Part shown: one piece after another, positions 32,075 to 41,622 of the stretch | How positions within the stretch are numbered: position 1 is the stretch's first letter | Layout: the number at the start of each line of letters is the position of its first letter | Assembly (NCBI RefSeq): GCF_001885095.1 | Contig: NZ_LZDD01000001.1 | Coordinates: 248,001 to 312,000, forward strand | Reading direction: 5' to 3' | Source: Streptococcus bovimastitidis | GTDB lineage: Bacteria; Bacillota; Bacilli; Lactobacillales; Streptococcaceae | DNA length: 64,000 nucleotides | Made by a program: the position numbers and the translations under genes | Notes under the pieces: generated by a model | The model's database searches: none | What the model was told of the DNA's origin: nothing | The model's input: only the letters and a program-made list of their open reading frames with translations

Positions 32075-32470
32075 ATGAAAAAAGAAGATATTGAATTAGC
32101 TGAAATTCGCGTTTTTGAAAATTATAAGATTGAAACTTTAGAAGCTGGTCATGCTGTGATGACAACAGAAGTTGTTGAACATTCTTTAAATTATTACAAT
32201 ATTTCGCATGGTGGTTATCTTTTTACCCTTTGTGACCAAGTTGGTGGTCTAGTTGCTAAGTCCTTAGGCGTTAATGCTGTAACCTTGCAAGCTAATATTA
32301 ACTACCTTAAAGCCAGTCGCTTAGGTGAGACGCTTTGGGTTGAAGGAAAAGCTGTGCATAGTGGTCGCACAACTCAAGTTGTTGACGTAGAAGTGAAAAA
32401 CAAGGATGGTAAAGTTTTAACAAAAGTGAGCCTAACCCTTTACATCACTGGTAAGATTGAAGAAAATTAA
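32075..32470 (+). CDS. PaaI-type hotdog thioesterase
   Basis: A 131-aa hotdog-fold protein: LEAGHAVMTTEVVEHSLNYYNISHGGYLFTLCDQVGG holds the helix with Asn and the HGG motif followed by Asp, the catalytic region of PaaI/YdiI-type acyl-CoA thioesterases. The late VEGKAVHSGRTTQVVDVEV strand is typical. The substrate acyl group is unknown. GAGG precedes the ATG. Confidence 0.85.
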   Translation: MKKEDIELAEIRVFENYKIETLEAGHAVMTTEVVEHSLNYYNISHGGYLFTLCDQVGGLVAKSLGVNAVTLQANINYLKASRLGETLWVEGKAVHSGRTTQVVDVEVKNKDGKVLTKVSLTLYITGKIEEN

Positions 32471-32490
32471 TATCTGAATCATTCATTTAG

Positions 32491-32515
32491 CTAGGACAAT
32501 AGTCCTAGTTTTTTT
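32491..32515 (+). terminator. Terminator of the PaaI-type gene
   Basis: Stem CTAGGAC/GTCCTAG with a T-run. Confidence 0.8.
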
Positions 32516-32627
32516 ATGCTAATCTCTTATCTTCTCATTTTTTAATCACAAATAAGGACTTTTATCGAAAGAAGTGGTAAACTAGTTATTAAGAATGATT
32601 ATAATTAAGAAACAACAGGAGAAAGAA

Positions 32628-33284
32628 ATGGCATTATTAGATTTTACAGATGTCTCCTTTGTTGCCGACGGTAAAACGATTCTAAGTGATATTAGTTTTG
32701 CGATTGAGCAAGGAGATTTTGTTTCCATTGTTGGTCCATCAGGGGGTGGTAAAAGTACCCTTTTAAAATTGGCTTCATCATTACAAAGCCCGACAAGTGG
32801 TCATATTACCTTTGAGGGGAAAAAACTAGAAGATTATGAACCAACGCAATTAAGACAGCAAGTGTCTTACTGTTTCCAAACACCTTATTTGTTTGGTGAA
32901 ATCGTTAAGGATAACATCCAATTTCCTTTTGATATTCGCCATTTGCCAATGGACCAAGACCGTGTTAAAAATTTGTTTGACCTCTTCAAAATGGATCTTT
33001 CTTATCTAGAGCAAGATGTCAAAAAATTATCAGGTGGAGAAAAACAAAGAATTGCTTTGATTAGACAGCTTCTATTTACTCCAAAAGTACTTCTCCTTGA
33101 CGAAGTGACCTCAGCATTGGATACGCAAAACAAAGAGATCGTTGAAGAAGTGATTGCTAATTTACAAGCAGAAGGGATGACTATTCTCTGGATTACCCAT
33201 GATTCTAGCCAATCTCGTAAATATGCCAATAAGGTCATGACCATTGTTCAAGGTCAATTAGAAAGTATGGAGGTCATTAAATGA
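32628..33284 (+). CDS. fetA: FetA-like ABC transporter ATPase
   Basis: A 218-aa ATPase starting MALLDFTDVSF at ATG 32628 (AGGAGA upstream); the longer frame from 32595 has no good site. It has Walker A GPSGGGKST, Q-loop CFQTPYLFG, signature LSGGEKQRIALIRQL, Walker B VLLLDEVTSALD, and H-loop ITHDSSQSRKYA. It overlaps the permease by 4 bp (ATGA). E. coli FetAB exports iron and relieves metal stress; the same substrate here is inferred by homology alone. Confidence 0.85.
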   Translation: MALLDFTDVSFVADGKTILSDISFAIEQGDFVSIVGPSGGGKSTLLKLASSLQSPTSGHITFEGKKLEDYEPTQLRQQVSYCFQTPYLFGEIVKDNIQFPFDIRHLPMDQDRVKNLFDLFKMDLSYLEQDVKKLSGGEKQRIALIRQLLFTPKVLLLDEVTSALDTQNKEIVEEVIANLQAEGMTILWITHDSSQSRKYANKVMTIVQGQLESMEVIK

Positions 33285-34054
33285 GTGGTGCAGATAATAT
33301 TTCCGTAACATCTTTGCTTTTAGCATCGTCTTTAGTTCTGATTACTCTCTTCTTTTCTTATTGGCAAAAACTGAAACTTGAGAAAGAAATTATCATTAGT
33401 GCTGTCAGAGCTGTTGTTCAACTCTTAATTGTTGGCTTTATACTCGATTATATTTTTGGCTATAAGAACCCCATCTTTACAGCCTTACTTTTACTTTTCA
33501 TGATTCTCAATGCCTCTCATAATGCTGCCAATCGTGGAAAGGGTATCAGCAATGGGTTTAAAATTTCCTTTATTGCCATCACTTTAGGGGCAAGTATTAC
33601 CTTGTCAGTTCTCATTTTCTCAGGCATTTTACAGTTCGTTCCAAATCAAATGATTCCTGTCGGAGGAATGATTATTAGTAACTCAATGGTGGCCATTGGG
33701 CTTTGTTATAAACAACTGTTAGCTTCTTTCCGTGATAAACAAGAAGAAGTAGAAACCAAATTGGCACTTGGCGCAGATATTTTACCAGCTTCTATTGACA
33801 TTATTCGTGATGTTATTCGGACGGGAATGGTGCCAACCATCGATTCCGCTAAAACTTTAGGAATCGTTTCCTTACCAGGAATGATGACGGGGCTAATTCT
33901 AGCAGGAACTTCTCCGATTCAAGCTGTCAAATACCAAATGATGGTTACCTTTATGTTACTCTCGACAACATCCATTGCTTCTTTTGTCGCTTCATATCTA
34001 GCTTATAAGGGATTTTTCAACAAAAAGAAACAATTACAAGTCAAGAAAAATTAA
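33281..34054 (+). CDS. fetB: FetB-like permease (UPF0014)
   Basis: A 257-aa permease with about seven hydrophobic helices. The motif AVRAVVQLLIVGFIL, the phrase NASHNAANRGKGI, then MIISNSMVAIG and a late LPGMMTGLILAGTSPIQAVKYQ are the conserved features of the UPF0014/FetB (YbbM) family. Translation is coupled to the ATPase gene by a 4-bp overlap. Together they form a two-gene transporter. Confidence 0.88.
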   Translation: MSGADNISVTSLLLASSLVLITLFFSYWQKLKLEKEIIISAVRAVVQLLIVGFILDYIFGYKNPIFTALLLLFMILNASHNAANRGKGISNGFKISFIAITLGASITLSVLIFSGILQFVPNQMIPVGGMIISNSMVAIGLCYKQLLASFRDKQEEVETKLALGADILPASIDIIRDVIRTGMVPTIDSAKTLGIVSLPGMMTGLILAGTSPIQAVKYQMMVTFMLLSTTSIASFVASYLAYKGFFNKKKQLQVKKN

Positions 34055-34083
34055 AAAAGATTGGAAAATTTTCCAATCTTTTT
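34054..34083. terminator. Bidirectional terminator
   Basis: A perfect 30-nt palindrome AAAAAGATTGGAAAA and its complement, ending the convergent fetB and DUF1846 genes. Confidence 0.88.
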
Positions 34084-35566
34084 ATTTACGATAGAGTTTG
34101 TCTTGTTGGTAGACGGGATCGAATGTCACATTAACGCCCAATTTACGAAGGACGTTTTTGTCCTCTTCGGTTAGGGTTACAGTAGAATGGGCTTCGCTAC
34201 CTTTCAAGTTGCCAAGTTCTTTCATAGCAAGGTCGGCATCCTTATTAGTCATAGCAGTAATGGCTAACGCTATCAGAATTTCATTGGAATGTAAGCGAGG
34301 GTTTTGACTACCCAAGTGATTTACTTTAAGCCCTTGAATTGGTTTAACGTATTCAGGTTCAATCAATGGTGTTTCTTTAGCTATGTTGGCTAATTTCTTA
34401 ATCGCATTAATCACTACTGCAGCAGTCGGTCCGAATAATTCAGATGTCTTACCAGTCACGAAACGACCATCAGGAAGTTCTAAGGCAAGGGCAGGAGCAT
34501 GAGTAGTTTCAGCTTTTTCACGCGCCAAACCAGTTACCTGACGGTCTTCAGGGCTTACCCCAATGTCATTCATTAAGAGTTCAATCTTTTTAATGGCTGC
34601 TTCACTAACCCGTTCCGCTTTAAAGTCAACCAAGGTTTGGTAATAGCGACGGATAATCTCTTGTTTAGAAGCTTCAATGGCAGCCTCTTCATCAACAATA
34701 GAGAAGCCAACCATATTAACACCCATATCAGTTGGGGAAGCATAAGGTGATTTATTTAAAATCCTTTCAAAGGTCCGATTTAAGACTGGGAAAACTTCAA
34801 TATCGCGGTTGTAATTGACGGTAGTCTTACCATAATTTTCCAAATGAAAGGGGTCAATCATATTAACGTCATCAAGGTCAGCTGTAGCAGCCTCATAGGC
34901 TAAGTTAACCGGATGATGAAGCGGTAGATTCCAAACAGGGAAAGTCTCAAATTTAGCATAACCAGAAGTCACGCCACGCATTTGATCATGATACATCTGT
35001 GACATACAAGTGGCCAATTTTCCAGAACCTGGACCAGGAGCCGTTACAACGACGAGGTTACGGCTAGTCTCGATATAGTCATTTTTACCCATCCCTTCTG
35101 GGGAAATAATGTGGTCAATATCAGTTGGGTAGCCCTTAATGGTGTAATGTAAATAGGAAGAAATCCCGTTTTTGTCAAGAGCTTTGCGGAAAGCATCAGC
35201 GGCAGACTGGTTATTATACTGGGTAATGACAACAGAGCCGACATAAATATCAAGGGTATTGAATTTGTCAATTAAACGGAAGACTTCTTGGTCATAAGAA
35301 ATACCCAAGTCACCGCGCACTTTAGAATGCTCAATGTTATTAGCATTGATAGCAATTACAATTTCAACTTGGTCTTTTAGTTCTTTTAAAAGTTTAATCT
35401 TATTATCAGGTTCATATCCTGGTAAGACACGGGCAGCGTGGAAATCTTCCAACATCTTGCCCCCAAATTCCATGTAGAGTTTGCCATCAAATTGGCTAAT
35501 GCGTTCAAGAATGTGGTCTCTTTGCAGATTTAAATATTTTTCGGAATCAAAAGCAATTTTTTTCAT
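34082..35566 (-). CDS. DUF1846 family protein
   Basis: A 494-aa protein starting [19 protein letters not shown]. The family is recognised by [45 protein letters not shown] and the late [25 protein letters not shown]. It has a P-loop-like stretch ([10 protein letters not shown]), suggesting nucleotide binding. Members are widespread in Firmicutes and of unknown biochemical role. It is monocistronic, with GAGG upstream of its ATG. Confidence 0.85.
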   Translation of the reverse strand: MKKIAFDSEKYLNLQRDHILERISQFDGKLYMEFGGKMLEDFHAARVLPGYEPDNKIKLLKELKDQVEIVIAINANNIEHSKVRGDLGISYDQEVFRLIDKFNTLDIYVGSVVITQYNNQSAADAFRKALDKNGISSYLHYTIKGYPTDIDHIISPEGMGKNDYIETSRNLVVVTAPGPGSGKLATCMSQMYHDQMRGVTSGYAKFETFPVWNLPLHHPVNLAYEAATADLDDVNMIDPFHLENYGKTTVNYNRDIEVFPVLNRTFERILNKSPYASPTDMGVNMVGFSIVDEEAAIEASKQEIIRRYYQTLVDFKAERVSEAAIKKIELLMNDIGVSPEDRQVTGLAREKAETTHAPALALELPDGRFVTGKTSELFGPTAAVVINAIKKLANIAKETPLIEPEYVKPIQGLKVNHLGSQNPRLHSNEILIALAITAMTNKDADLAMKELGNLKGSEAHSTVTLTEEDKNVLRKLGVNVTFDPVYQQDKLYRK

Positions 35567-35832
35567 GTTTTACACCTCTGTTTAGCATTATAACAAAGAA
35601 GCAGAAAGAAAGAAAAGGATTTCCTGAATTTCTCTTATTTTTTAGATCTTTTAAGAATTATCAGTAGAATTTCCGAACATTAAATTGAGTTAATTCTGAC
35701 CCGAGGAATGGCTTTTAGTATTGCATGAAATATAGGGCGCAGCCCATGTCGGTGCCTTCTTTCTTGCTATCTGTCATTTTTGTTGTTTGCCTAGTTAGGC
35801 AGCTTGGCAATTCTTAAAAAATAAAAAAGTGG
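35567..35832. other. Intergenic region upstream of the MFS promoter
   Basis: There is no ORF. A few short GC-rich hairpins occur (GGGC/GCCC near 35736; GCCTAGTTAGGC near 35790). I see nothing else recognisable. Confidence 0.4.
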
Positions 35833-35861
35833 TTGACAATTCTCATTTACTTGGTTATACT
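35833..35861 (+). promoter_or_regulatory. Promoter of the MFS transporter leader
   Basis: A consensus TTGACA (35833-35838) and TATACT (35856-35861) with 17-bp spacing. Confidence 0.85.
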
Positions 35862-35867
35862 TATAGA

Positions 35868-36055
35868 CAATTAAATACTGCTTTAAGCATGTTCCGTGAG
35901 ACATGAAAGTGCAAAGAAGAGTTGGTAATCCCTACCCTCTTATTTTCTGTAGACTTTTTGTGGACTCACGGCCTTGCTGCGAGTCCTTTTTTGGGCCTAA
36001 AGGAGTGTTCAATTAATTAAGGTAGTCAGAGAGCTACTATTAAAAGGAGAAGAAC
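35868..36055 (+). promoter_or_regulatory. Structured leader with terminator, candidate riboswitch or attenuator
   Basis: From the promoter to the MFS start are ~190 nt with no ORF but three hairpins in order: CATGT/ACATG (35889-35906), AAGAG-GGTA/TACC-CTCTT (35917-35941), and a GGACTC/GAGTCC terminator at 35962-35992 with an internal CGGC/GCTG continuation and a run of Ts. A terminator between promoter and gene implies regulated read-through. It does not match the riboswitch classes I know. The ligand, if any, may relate to the transported compound. Confidence 0.5.
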
Positions 36056-37279
36056 ATGTCACAAATGTCTTTAGACAAGAACAACAAGCGGGCCCTAGCG
36101 GCAGCCATTGTAGCATCAGGTACAGATGACTTAAACGTTATGTTCCTGGCTTTCTCAATGTCCTCAATCATCACCGAACTTGGCATAACAGGAGCTCAAG
36201 GTGGGTGGATTGCGACCATTACAAACTTAGGAATGTTGGTTGGAGGGTTGTTATTCGGCCTACTAGCTGACCGCCATCATAAATTCAAGGTTTTCAAATG
36301 GACGATTTTGGTCTTCTCAATCGCAACAGGCTTGATTTACTTCACTAAAAGTATTGAATACCTCTACATCATGCGCTTTATCGCTGGTATCGGGGTTGGT
36401 GGTGAGTACGGCGTTGCCATTGCCATCATGGCCGGAATTGTTCCACCAGAAAAAATGGGACGTATTTCTTCCCTTAACGGAATCGCTGGGCAGGTCGGCT
36501 CAATCACATCAGCATTACTAGCCGGGTGGTTAGCACCAGCCTTAGGATGGAGAGGACTCTTCTTATTCGGTTTAGCACCTATCTTATTAGTCCTTTGGAT
36601 GAAGCTTGCTATCGACGATGACAAGATTTGGGACAATGGTGGTGATGAGTCAGAAGAAACTAGCCAACCCGTTAAAATTAACCAACTCTTCAAAACACCA
36701 CAATTAACAGCCCAAACACTAGCTTTAATGGTTATGACAACCGTTCAAATTGCTGGCTACTTCGGCATGATGAACTGGCTACCAACCATTATCCAAACCA
36801 GCTTAAATATCTCAGTAAAAGACTCATCTCTATGGATGGTAGCCACTATCTTGGGAATGTGTTTAGGGATGCTAACCTTTGGTCAAATCCTTGACCGCTT
36901 TGGACCAAGAATGGTTTACTCAGCCTTCCTGATTGCTTCATCAGTCTGCGTTTACCTCTTCCAATTTGCCAACTCAATGCCGACAATGATTATTGGTGGC
37001 GCAATTGTAGGTTTCTTCGTCAACGGTATGTTTGCAGGGTACGGGGCAATGATTACAAGACTTTATCCACACCACATTCGTTCAACAGCTAACAACGTGA
37101 TTCTAAACGTTGGGCGTGCAGTTGGTGGTTTCTCATCCGTTATTATTGGTAAAATCTTAGACGCCTCAGGTGTTCCAATGGTTATGATTTTCCTAGCATC
37201 GCTATACATCATCTCATTTATTGCCATGCTATCAATCAAGAACCTTAAATCATCAATCTATAGCAATTTATCAAACTAA
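36056..37279 (+). CDS. MFS transporter (AAHS/sialate-like branch)
   Basis: A 407-aa, 12-helix transporter. Between helices 2 and 3 is the MFS signature GLLADRHHKFK. The phrase RFIAGIGVGGEYGVAIAI and the later MNWLPTIIQTSLN place it with the aromatic-acid/sialate/benzoate-type symporter branch (by resemblance). The charged central loop DDKIWDNGGDESEET is between helices 6 and 7. AAGGAGAAGA precedes the ATG. The substrate is not identifiable from sequence. It is monocistronic, with its own leader and a terminator at 37333. Confidence 0.8.
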   Translation: MSQMSLDKNNKRALAAAIVASGTDDLNVMFLAFSMSSIITELGITGAQGGWIATITNLGMLVGGLLFGLLADRHHKFKVFKWTILVFSIATGLIYFTKSIEYLYIMRFIAGIGVGGEYGVAIAIMAGIVPPEKMGRISSLNGIAGQVGSITSALLAGWLAPALGWRGLFLFGLAPILLVLWMKLAIDDDKIWDNGGDESEETSQPVKINQLFKTPQLTAQTLALMVMTTVQIAGYFGMMNWLPTIIQTSLNISVKDSSLWMVATILGMCLGMLTFGQILDRFGPRMVYSAFLIASSVCVYLFQFANSMPTMIIGGAIVGFFVNGMFAGYGAMITRLYPHHIRSTANNVILNVGRAVGGFSSVIIGKILDASGVPMVMIFLASLYIISFIAMLSIKNLKSSIYSNLSN

Positions 37280-37332
37280 ATTATTTTAAAATTGTGAGAA
37301 AATAAAATAGTAGGTCACACAAATGACCATAG

Positions 37333-37367
37333 AAAAGGTCCTTAGCATAGCTAAGGACCTTTTTATT
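37333..37367 (+). terminator. Terminator of the MFS gene
   Basis: A perfect 14-bp stem AAAAGGTCCTTAGC/GCTAAGGACCTTTT. Confidence 0.88.
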
Positions 37368-37434
37368 AATATTGAACTGATGTGGTCATTGGAAAGCTAG
37401 TTTTTACCTATTTATTAGAGTGTTAGCTGGACAC

Positions 37435-37797
37435 CTAAAGCTTACTAAGGAATTTGTCCATTTCGATGCGAACTCTGGTATGACAAGCTTTAGCAATTAA
37501 TTGCTCATTGACAAAGGCTTCTAATCGGAAGTCATAGCGTCGGCCTTCTTCTTTAAGAGCGGTAATGGTCACAGTTACTGGTTCCGTAATCTTACTGGCT
37601 TTAAGATGTTGGATAGAGATTTCGGTACCAACGGTGGATAGTTGACTGTCATTAAGGGATTCTTCTGTAAATTGGAAACAGGCATTTTCCATGAATGCAA
37701 CTAAGGAAGGTGTAGATAAGACATCCAAACCACCAGAGCCCATTCGCTTTGCGGAATGCTCATTTTTGCTTTCAAAAACTTGAGAATAAATGGTCAT
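37435..37797 (-). CDS. Thioesterase-like hotdog protein
   Basis: A 120-aa protein starting MTIYSQVFESKNEHSAKRMGSGGLDVLSTP. The phrase VAFMENACFQFTEESL and the later STVGTEISIQHLKASKITEPVTVT match the FlK-like/YbaW thioesterase families. There is a likely catalytic Glu in MENAC and no HGG. GGAG lies before the ATG. It is monocistronic between convergent genes. Confidence 0.78.
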   Translation of the reverse strand: MTIYSQVFESKNEHSAKRMGSGGLDVLSTPSLVAFMENACFQFTEESLNDSQLSTVGTEISIQHLKASKITEPVTVTITALKEEGRRYDFRLEAFVNEQLIAKACHTRVRIEMDKFLSKL

Positions 37798-37898
37798 GAA
37801 TTTTCTCCTTTTTTCCTTTATTATAATACTTTAGTAGCTTTCAGTCTTATAGAAACTGTGAATATGTTATACTATAAAAAAAGTGATTGGATGGACTT

Positions 37899-38252
37899 AT
37901 GAAGGAAAATAAAGAAGCTGTTACAGCTTATATTGCTGAGCGACCTGTGGATCAGCAGCGACAATTAGCAAGTTTAAGAAATGTCATTGTCAGCCAATTG
38001 CCTGATTCTGTGATAGAAGGCATTGCTTGGTCTATGCCCTCTTATTGGCAGAAGACCTATCTCATTCATTTTCAGGCTTACAGTAATCATTTAAATGTCT
38101 ATATTGGTCCGGATGCGGTAGCTCATTTCACTGATATCTATCCCGACTTGAAATACAGTAAAAGGGGCTTTAAGTTGACTTATGAAGAGCTATTACCCCA
38201 AGAAGAAATTAAAGCTATGCTGAACTGGCTCTATGAAACATATGGCCAATAG
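37899..38252 (+). CDS. DUF1801-family protein (YdhG-like)
   Basis: A 117-aa protein starting MKENKEAVTAYIAERPVDQQ. Signature phrases are EGIAWSMPSYWQKTYLIHFQAYSNHLNVYIGP and FKLTYEELLPQEEIKAMLNWL, as in DUF1801/'iron chaperone' proteins such as B. subtilis YdhG. ATG 37899 is preferred to the upstream TTG 37887. The stop is followed 9 bp later by the pseudouridine synthase GTG. Confidence 0.8.
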   Translation: MKENKEAVTAYIAERPVDQQRQLASLRNVIVSQLPDSVIEGIAWSMPSYWQKTYLIHFQAYSNHLNVYIGPDAVAHFTDIYPDLKYSKRGFKLTYEELLPQEEIKAMLNWLYETYGQ

Positions 38253-38261
38253 GAGGTTGTC

Positions 38262-38984
38262 GTGAGACTGGATAAATTTTTAGTGGAAGCTGGACTAGGC
38301 AGTCGGACGGAAGTTAAGGCACTCCTGAAGAAGAAGCTGGTTATGGTTAATGGTAAGCCGGAAAGTCAGGCCAAGCTGCAGATTGATCCTAATAAGGATC
38401 AGGTGACCTACCAAGGGCAAGAGTTGGTTTATGAGGAGTTTCTTTATTATCTTTTGAATAAGCCTCAAGGAGTGGTTTCGGCGACTGAGGATCAGCTTCA
38501 TCAAACGGTCTTGGATTTATTGGATGAGACGGCTAGGCGTAAATCGGTCTTCCCGGTGGGACGCTTGGATAAAGACACGCATGGTCTTTTATTACTGACC
38601 AATGATGGGGATTTGGCTCATCGGCTCTTATCGCCCAAAAAACATGTGAATAAGGTCTACGAGGCGGAGGTTGATGGCATCATGATGGAGCAAGATATAG
38701 AAGCTTTCGCTCAGGGAATTAGTCTATCAGACCATCAATGTCAGCCGGCAAAATTAGAGATTCTGGCTATTAATACGGAAGCAAATACCTGTCGCGTTCG
38801 TATTACCATCAAAGAAGGGAAATTCCATCAGGTCAAACGGATGGTCCTAGCTTGTGGTAAGGAAGTGACAGACTTGCAACGTCTTTCAATGGGACCATTA
38901 CACTTGGACCCTCAATTAGCCTTAGGAGACTTTAGACGTTTAAATGAGGACGAACTTCAATCATTGTTGAAGCTTAAAGTATAA
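38262..38984 (+). CDS. rsuA: 16S rRNA pseudouridine synthase RsuA family
   Basis: A 240-aa enzyme read from GTG 38262 behind AGGAGG. The N-terminal S4 domain is MRLDKFLVEAGLGSRTEVKALLKKKLVMVNG. The catalytic motif is GRLDKDTHGLLLLTNDG with Asp103. The late FHQVKRMVLACGKEV is typical of the family. RsuA makes pseudouridine 516 in the small-subunit rRNA. It is probably co-transcribed with the upstream DUF1801 gene and is ended by a bidirectional terminator. Confidence 0.88.
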   Translation: MRLDKFLVEAGLGSRTEVKALLKKKLVMVNGKPESQAKLQIDPNKDQVTYQGQELVYEEFLYYLLNKPQGVVSATEDQLHQTVLDLLDETARRKSVFPVGRLDKDTHGLLLLTNDGDLAHRLLSPKKHVNKVYEAEVDGIMMEQDIEAFAQGISLSDHQCQPAKLEILAINTEANTCRVRITIKEGKFHQVKRMVLACGKEVTDLQRLSMGPLHLDPQLALGDFRRLNEDELQSLLKLKV

Positions 38985-39018
38985 AAAAGCCGTTACCTTT
39001 TCAGGTAACGGTTTTCTA
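38985..39018. terminator. Bidirectional terminator between rsuA and corA
   Basis: Stem CCGTTACCT/AGGTAACGG at 38990-39011 with flanking A- and T-runs. Confidence 0.85.
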
Positions 39019-39933
39019 GAGCCATTTTTTAAATTTAGAATAGAGAATTGCTGAAATAAAAATAGTAATGGCAAAAGCAATAACTAAAGGATAGGCCATG
39101 GGATTGTCCAATTCAGGCATATGTTTAAAGTTCATCCCATACCAACCAACTAAAATGGTAAGTGGCATACAGCAAGTGGTAACGGTAGTTAGGACAGCCA
39201 TATTCTTATTTTGACGCATTTCTAATTGTGATTTAGCTAATTCACGAATTTGAATGATGGTTTCACGCAAGGTGAGAACGGTCGTTTGCAGACGAGTGAC
39301 TCTGGCTGAGAAAAGGTGGAAGAAACGAAGATTTTCTTCTTGGAAGAAGTTGTTCTCATTTTCCGACAATTCTTGAGCCAGATCAATCAATTGAATATAA
39401 TGACTATTTAACTTGGTCAATTTCCGTCTCAATGCATTAAGTTCTTGTTCTTTGTATAGTTGCTTGCCGTCTAGAATCGATTCTTCTAAATTGTCTAAAA
39501 ATTTATCGAAGGATTCTAATAATTCTGAATCCCCTTTGATAATATTTTCCAAAAAATCATAGATAAAGCGTTCCAAACTTGGTTTTTTCCATTTTTTACT
39601 TTTTTGGATTTTTTTGATTAAATGCTCAACATGATCATGACTATCGATGAAGACAATACCTCGTTCATCAAGTGCAAAGGAGAAATCAATAGCTTGGTTG
39701 AGTAAATCCTCATGATTAGGAATTTTGAAAGTCCCGGTTAAGGAGTCTAAGTTGACTTCTGCCTTGGTCGAACGAGCATTAGTGAAGTCAAATTCCATAT
39801 CAATACCCATTTTTAAGGCATCTTGAATACTAGGCCATTCATTTGGTTTGATGACAGCAACAAAAGGGATTTGTTCTTCTTGGCAGGTTTCAAAAGTGGT
39901 TGGTTTTAATTTTTCTAAAATTTGATAATACAT
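39016..39933 (-). CDS. CorA-like divalent metal transporter
   Basis: A 305-aa protein: a cytosolic domain to about residue 240 with long charged helices, then two C-terminal membrane helices bearing the selectivity motif YGMN in GWYGMNFKHMPE. The C-terminus ends in a basic KFKKWL. CorA proteins form pentameric Mg2+/Co2+ channels. Which metal it prefers is not determined. It is monocistronic. Confidence 0.88.
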   Translation of the reverse strand: MYYQILEKLKPTTFETCQEEQIPFVAVIKPNEWPSIQDALKMGIDMEFDFTNARSTKAEVNLDSLTGTFKIPNHEDLLNQAIDFSFALDERGIVFIDSHDHVEHLIKKIQKSKKWKKPSLERFIYDFLENIIKGDSELLESFDKFLDNLEESILDGKQLYKEQELNALRRKLTKLNSHYIQLIDLAQELSENENNFFQEENLRFFHLFSARVTRLQTTVLTLRETIIQIRELAKSQLEMRQNKNMAVLTTVTTCCMPLTILVGWYGMNFKHMPELDNPMAYPLVIAFAITIFISAILYSKFKKWL

Positions 39934-39957
39934 ATGCTTATTATAAGCGCAAAAAGC

Positions 39958-39987
39958 AAAAAAAGCTAGTTGAAACTAGCTTTTTTT
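39958..39987 (-). terminator. Terminator of the aminopeptidase gene
   Basis: Stem AAAGCTAGT/ACTAGCTTT at 39962-39983. The A-run just below it on the plus strand gives the U-run in the minus-strand transcript. Confidence 0.75.
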
Positions 39988-40037
39988 AGAGGTATGAGTT
40001 TTCTTTAAAATTCATTATTTTTTAGTTATCGATGCGA

Positions 40038-41279
40038 TTAGATAGCCCACTCGCCACCACGGAAGATTGGGACCACTTGACCATCTTTAGTAATACCATC
40101 AATATCCATTTTTTCAGAACCAATCATGAAATCAACATGGGCAGTTGAACGGTTCAAACCAGCTGCTTTTAACTCTTCTTGAGTCATTTCAGTTCCACCT
40201 TTTAAGCTGAAGGCATATGCTTGACCGATAGCTAAGTGGTTTGAAGCATTTTCGTCAAAAAGTGTATTGAAGAAAGTTAAACCAGATAATGAAATTGGTG
40301 TTTTATGAGGAACTAGAGCCACTTCACCAAGGGCTCGTGCCCCATCATTTTCTTCAACAAGACGTTTAATGGTTTCTTCCCCTTTTTCGGCTGTTACTTC
40401 TGTAATTTGACCGTCTTTGAAGGTGAATTTCATGCCTTCTATAACGACACCAGCATAACTCAAAGGTTTTGTAGAAGAAACATAGCCATCAGCACGGCGA
40501 TAATCCGGAGCCGTAAAGACCTCTTCGGTAGGCATATTGGCAATGAATTCTTCGCCTTGTGCATTTGTGCTTCCTGCAGCTTCCCAAAGATGGTTTTCAG
40601 GCATACCTAAAGTTAAATCAGTACCTGGAGCCATGTAGTGAAGGGCATCAAATTGATAGTCATTTAATAAATCAGCTTTTGATTCAAGGCGTGCTTGATG
40701 CTCATCCCAAGCTTTGATTGGGTCTTCTTCATAAATACGATTCATTTTAAAGATAGCATCCCACAAAGCATCAACTTGTTCTTCTTCAGTAGCAAGATCA
40801 GGGAAGACCATTGCAGCCCATTCTGGACTTGAAGCCGCAACTAAATTCCAAGAGAATTTGTTAGCTTGAGAAGCAGCTCTTTGTTTTTCAAGAGCAACAG
40901 CAGTCGCTTTAGTTGATTCAGATAAGCGTTCAGAATCGACACCAGCAAATGCGTTAGGGTCTGATGAACGAACGAATAAACGGCTAGCATTTTTGTCTAA
41001 GAAATAGTTTGATTTTTCAACCAAGTAATCCGGAACGTTAACCAAACGATCGTAGTCAGCATGCATTAAACGTAGCCGAGCAATTTTGTCATCAATGTAT
41101 TCAACAACAACTTCAGCAGCGCCAGCTTGGTAAGCTTTTTCAGTTAGGATGGAAGCCAATTTGTGATGCTCTACAGAAATAGCAATAATCAGTGTGTGTC
41201 CTTTTTGAACATTAACACCTTTTGTAATTAAAAGATCAGCATATTTTTCTAAATTTTTTTGAAAATCAGGTAAAACCAT
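40038..41279 (-). CDS. pepS: Aminopeptidase PepS (M29 family)
   Basis: A 413-aa enzyme. M29 features are an N-terminal YADLLITKGVNVQKGHTLIIAI region, metal-site Glu in VVIEGMKFTFKDGQ, and the late ALVPHKTPIS and THVDFMIG-like HVDFMIGSEKMDIDG. PepS of streptococci removes N-terminal arginine and aromatic residues from peptides; this gene belongs to that family by whole-length resemblance. AGGAG precedes its ATG. It is monocistronic, with its terminator at 39958-39987. Confidence 0.88.
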   Translation of the reverse strand: MVLPDFQKNLEKYADLLITKGVNVQKGHTLIIAISVEHHKLASILTEKAYQAGAAEVVVEYIDDKIARLRLMHADYDRLVNVPDYLVEKSNYFLDKNASRLFVRSSDPNAFAGVDSERLSESTKATAVALEKQRAASQANKFSWNLVAASSPEWAAMVFPDLATEEEQVDALWDAIFKMNRIYEEDPIKAWDEHQARLESKADLLNDYQFDALHYMAPGTDLTLGMPENHLWEAAGSTNAQGEEFIANMPTEEVFTAPDYRRADGYVSSTKPLSYAGVVIEGMKFTFKDGQITEVTAEKGEETIKRLVEENDGARALGEVALVPHKTPISLSGLTFFNTLFDENASNHLAIGQAYAFSLKGGTEMTQEELKAAGLNRSTAHVDFMIGSEKMDIDGITKDGQVVPIFRGGEWAI

Positions 41280-41441
41280 GAAAAGCTCCTTCTTAAAGAT
41301 ATAGTAAATCTAATGTAGCATAAAAGTGCCAAAACCTCAAGATTTATAGCATTTTATAGAGGTTTTCCTTGTTTGTGATTTGCTTAAAATACTGTTTCGT
41401 GTTACTATATAAAAAAGAAAATCTATAATTGAGGTGGCAAA

Positions 41442-41570
41442 TTGGCATTTGGTGAAAATGGACCACGTAAGAAAACAGCATTTGAAAAAATTACAATGTT
41501 TGTTGTTATCTTAATGGTTCTCGTAACTGTAGGTGGCCTTATTGCAGGTGCACTATCAGTATTGATGTAA
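41442..41570 (+). CDS. DUF4044-like small membrane protein
   Basis: A 42-aa protein read from TTG 41442, 5 bp after GAGGTGG. It begins with a short basic stretch ([13 protein letters not shown]) and ends in one membrane helix ([19 protein letters not shown]). Small single-helix proteins of this type precede obgE-region genes in streptococci and carry the DUF4044 label from memory. A terminator follows directly, so it is its own transcription unit. Confidence 0.72.
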   Translation: MAFGENGPRKKTAFEKITMFVVILMVLVTVGGLIAGALSVLM

Positions 41571-41595
41571 AAAAAACGCCAATAGGCGTTTTTTT
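41571..41595 (+). terminator. Terminator of the DUF4044-like gene
   Basis: Stem AAAAAACGCC/GGCGTTTTTT with a T-run. Confidence 0.88.
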
Positions 41596-41622
41596 AAAGT
41601 AAATGAAAGTAAAGAGAAGAAT

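Noticed and set aside
35868-35992. T-box or preQ1-II riboswitch before the MFS gene
   Set aside because: The T-box consensus GGTGGNACC is absent, and the preQ1-II core sequence is not seen; it was kept only as an unclassified leader.
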